8,312 nucleotides of DNA. It comes from Nitrospinota bacterium (GTDB lineage Bacteria; Nitrospirota; Nitrospiria; Nitrospirales; UBA8639). Location: assembly GCA_022561525.1 (NCBI GenBank), contig JADFRB010000061.1, positions 1 to 8,312 of the forward strand, read 5' to 3'. Every line of letters starts with the position of its first letter. The first letter of the stretch is position 1. Shown in pieces: positions 6,613 through 8,312 of this stretch. The notes under the pieces were generated by a model that saw only the letters and a program-made list of their open reading frames with translations, had not been told where the DNA came from and made no database searches. A program made the translations under genes and the position numbers.

Positions 6613-8115
6613 TTATGAAATTGATACCACATCAGCGAGATGTTTGGCATTGTCTATTTTTTGCCAAAGTTGCCTCACGTGGGCAGGATCAAAGAGGTCA
6701 GACATATCTAATTGTTGTGGATGAGTCAAACTTTTAAGGTGAATGCGCTCCCATTGGACCGATTGAATTTCATGCCGGAATTTCTTGACGCATAACCCAC
6801 GAATGCTGGCTCGTGTCGTCGTGGGGCCTTGCAGAATAGCTGTTCGGATTTCATCCTCGGTGCAAAACCTGTGGGTTTTTCCTTCTTGCTCAAGGCCCAA
6901 GTACAGCCCACGCTCAGTGTTAACATTATGATATTCCAGGTCAAGGCTGGCCAACCACGGATCAGTCCACTCCAACCGTTCCTCCTGGGCAAACGATTCC
7001 AGCAACCAGTGTTTTGTGATCCAGTCTATGCGTCCGATGAGTTCGGCACGATTGTGTTCCAGTTGGGCGAGGGTCATTTCCCAATTCGTGAGAATCCAAT
7101 TGGTGTCTGTATCGCTTTCTTCGAACGTGTGTTGGGCTGCGGAAAGATACGCTTTCTGGATGTCCAACCCCGTGATTGTTTTGCCTGACTTCAAGGGGAT
7201 GGCAGCTTTCAAGTCTGGATCGCGTGAAATCGTTTTTATACCTGCCACGGGATCCGCTAATTCAAATTGAGGGGCAGCGCCTTTGGCAATAAGGTCGAGC
7301 ACGAGTTGTGTGGTCCCAACTTTGAGTGCTGTGGCGAATTCACACATATTGGCATCACCGACGATCAGATGAAGCCGGCGATATTTTTGTCGATTCGCAT
7401 GCGGTTCATCGCGCGTATTGAGGATGGGCCGGTTGTGCATGGTGTCCACACTCAACTCGGTTTCCATGAAGTCCGCACGTTGAGAGAGTTGAAATACACC
7501 AGGCTGATACGATTTTTCCTGTGCTTCGATTCCGAGTTTTCCAGCGCCAGAAAATATTTGACGTGTGATGAGGAAGGGGATGAGGCCGCCGGTTAATTGA
7601 TCAAAATGAAGTGTTCTCGAAATTAAATAATTGTCATGGCATCCGTAACTGTGTCCATGCAAATCCGTATTGTTTTTATAGAGTTGAACCGAGGATGATC
7701 CGAGTGTGGCGTTTCGGGCATTCGCCGCATGTTGAATGATTCGTTCGCCGGCACGATCATGGGCAATGATTTCATGCAATGTGGAACATTCGGGCGTGGA
7801 ATATTCCGGGTGCGTATGATCATTATAAAACCGCGCACCATTTGGCAGCACAAGGTCACTTTTCATTTCATAAAACGAAAATGGCCGATTCGCATCAAGT
7901 GTGGCAAATTGCTCTTCTTCCACATCTTGCTGTAGGCCATTGACTCGGAAGCCCCGTTGATCTTCGTGCGGGTCCTCACCTTGATAATCCCAGGTCTGTT
8001 CGAACTTTTCAGTCATATAGGCACGGACCAGTTCCATGGATTCGACAACGGGATCAGACTGCTCTTGATCTTCCCGGATAATGCCGTACTCAGTTTCAAT
8101 GCCAAACAGTCGCAT
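6613..8115 (-). CDS. dop: Dop-type depupylase (UBact deconjugase)
   Basis: Dop cleaves the isopeptide bond between tag and target; in species with Gln-ended Pup it also deamidates the tag. From the ATG at 8115 (MRLFGIETEYG) it has 500 residues. Motifs are GIETEYG (5-11), TWDYQGEDPHEDQRGF (41-56), NGARFYNDHTHPEYSTPEC (92-110, with the likely nucleophile Asp99) and YKNNTD (146-151). YGCHDNY (157-163), FQLSQRADF (208-216), LNTRDEPHA (232-240) and RRLHLIVGDANMCE (246-259) follow. The insertion between GIETEYG and NGARFY is about 40 residues longer than in PafA and corresponds to the Dop-loop region. This, the order next to ARC and UBact, and the DH in place of DMG or DVG support Dop over PafA. 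The frame extends to an ATG at 8229, but that would overlap the ARC gene and add 38 residues absent in the family. The gene begins 25 nt after the ARC stop with no visible Shine-Dalgarno sequence. Confidence 0.88.
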   Translation of the reverse strand: MRLFGIETEYGIIREDQEQSDPVVESMELVRAYMTEKFEQTWDYQGEDPHEDQRGFRVNGLQQDVEEEQFATLDANRPFSFYEMKSDLVLPNGARFYNDHTHPEYSTPECSTLHEIIAHDRAGERIIQHAANARNATLGSSSVQLYKNNTDLHGHSYGCHDNYLISRTLHFDQLTGGLIPFLITRQIFSGAGKLGIEAQEKSYQPGVFQLSQRADFMETELSVDTMHNRPILNTRDEPHANRQKYRRLHLIVGDANMCEFATALKVGTTQLVLDLIAKGAAPQFELADPVAGIKTISRDPDLKAAIPLKSGKTITGLDIQKAYLSAAQHTFEESDTDTNWILTNWEMTLAQLEHNRAELIGRIDWITKHWLLESFAQEERLEWTDPWLASLDLEYHNVNTERGLYLGLEQEGKTHRFCTEDEIRTAILQGPTTTRASIRGLCVKKFRHEIQSVQWERIHLKSLTHPQQLDMSDLFDPAHVRQLWQKIDNAKHLADVVSIS

Positions 8116-8140
8116 GATCGTTGGAGGAAATGTATCGCGA

Positions 8141-8312
8141 TTAAATAATCGTTCGAGTAAGTCGTTCTTCGTTCTTTCGACCTTTTCGGAATGATGAGAC
8201 ACCCACGACTTGATCCGGATGATGATCAAGCAGTTTTAGCCATTCTTCCGCTGAATCATCAGGGGGAAGAATTTCGCCTTCGCGAAACTCGTCGCTCATT
8301 GAATGGAGGACA
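8141..8312 (-). CDS. arc: C-terminal end of proteasomal AAA ATPase ARC/Mpa (partial)
   Basis: An open frame enters from the right edge and ends at TAA (8143-8141), giving 56 residues plus the stop. Its DEFREGEILPPDDSAEEWLK aligns by eye with the [20 protein letters not shown]-type C-terminus of mycobacterial Mpa/ARC. The next residues (DQVVGVSSFRKGRK) align with ERIVYIRTLVTGK. ARC/Mpa forms a hexameric ring that binds the tag through its coiled coils, unfolds the target and feeds it to the 20S core. The ATPase domain lies outside the window. The protein ends in Arg-Thr-Ile-Ile, about ten residues after the aligned part, without the Gln-Tyr-Leu tail that docks Mpa to PrcA. An internal ATG (8299) has no ribosome binding site and is not a separate gene start. 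The family call rests on this short C-terminal similarity plus the operon position. Confidence 0.8.
   Translation of the reverse strand, partial: VLHSMSDEFREGEILPPDDSAEEWLKLLDHHPDQVVGVSSFRKGRKNEERLTRTII

Noticed and set aside
8116..8229. ATG at 8229 as the start of dop
   Set aside because: It overlaps the ARC C-terminal frame, and the Dop family begins directly at the MRLFGIETEYG-type sequence.
8297..8299. Separate 52-codon gene starting at the ATG at 8299
   Set aside because: The frame is open to the window edge, has no ribosome binding site, and its sequence matches the end of ARC/Mpa.

Overview
The window most resembles a Gram-negative, Nitrospira-like bacterium (phylum Nitrospirota). 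Two things suggest this. It carries a Pup-type proteasome operon whose tag is of the UBact type known from Gram-negative phyla, not an actinobacterial Pup. It also carries a KdsD/KpsF-type arabinose-5-phosphate isomerase, which belongs to Kdo/lipopolysaccharide synthesis and so implies an outer membrane. The taxonomic call is inferred from gene content and was not searched.

Right two thirds (about 3208-8312, all on the minus strand): a compact UBact-proteasome operon. In transcription order it holds the C-terminal end of the ring ATPase ARC/Mpa (cut by the window edge), Dop (depupylase-like), the 78-residue tag UBact, the proteasome beta subunit PrcB, the alpha subunit PrcA, and the ligase PafA. 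Gaps between genes are 25, 36, 5, -8 and 15 nt. The order equals the actinobacterial mpa-dop-pup-prcB-prcA-pafA arrangement. The working model from the family is that PafA joins the C-terminal Glu of UBact to lysines of target proteins. ARC then recognises, unfolds and threads tagged proteins into the PrcA/PrcB chamber, and Dop removes the tag. A Uma2-family (DUF820) nuclease-fold gene follows on the same strand after 93 nt and is probably a passenger.

Middle (2263-2553): between the convergent Uma2 gene and a plus-strand gene of unknown function lies a 141-bp element with perfect 17-bp inverted ends and no coding capacity. It looks like a MITE.

Left third: a plus-strand gene (about 1480-2262) with a degenerate methyltransferase-like Rossmann motif is preceded by two matched short hairpins. 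It is divergent from kdsD (202-1176, minus). The space between them holds a plausible kdsD promoter and a palindromic, operator-like site. The first 201 bases cannot be assigned with confidence. No tRNA, rRNA, CRISPR array or intact transposase gene was seen.
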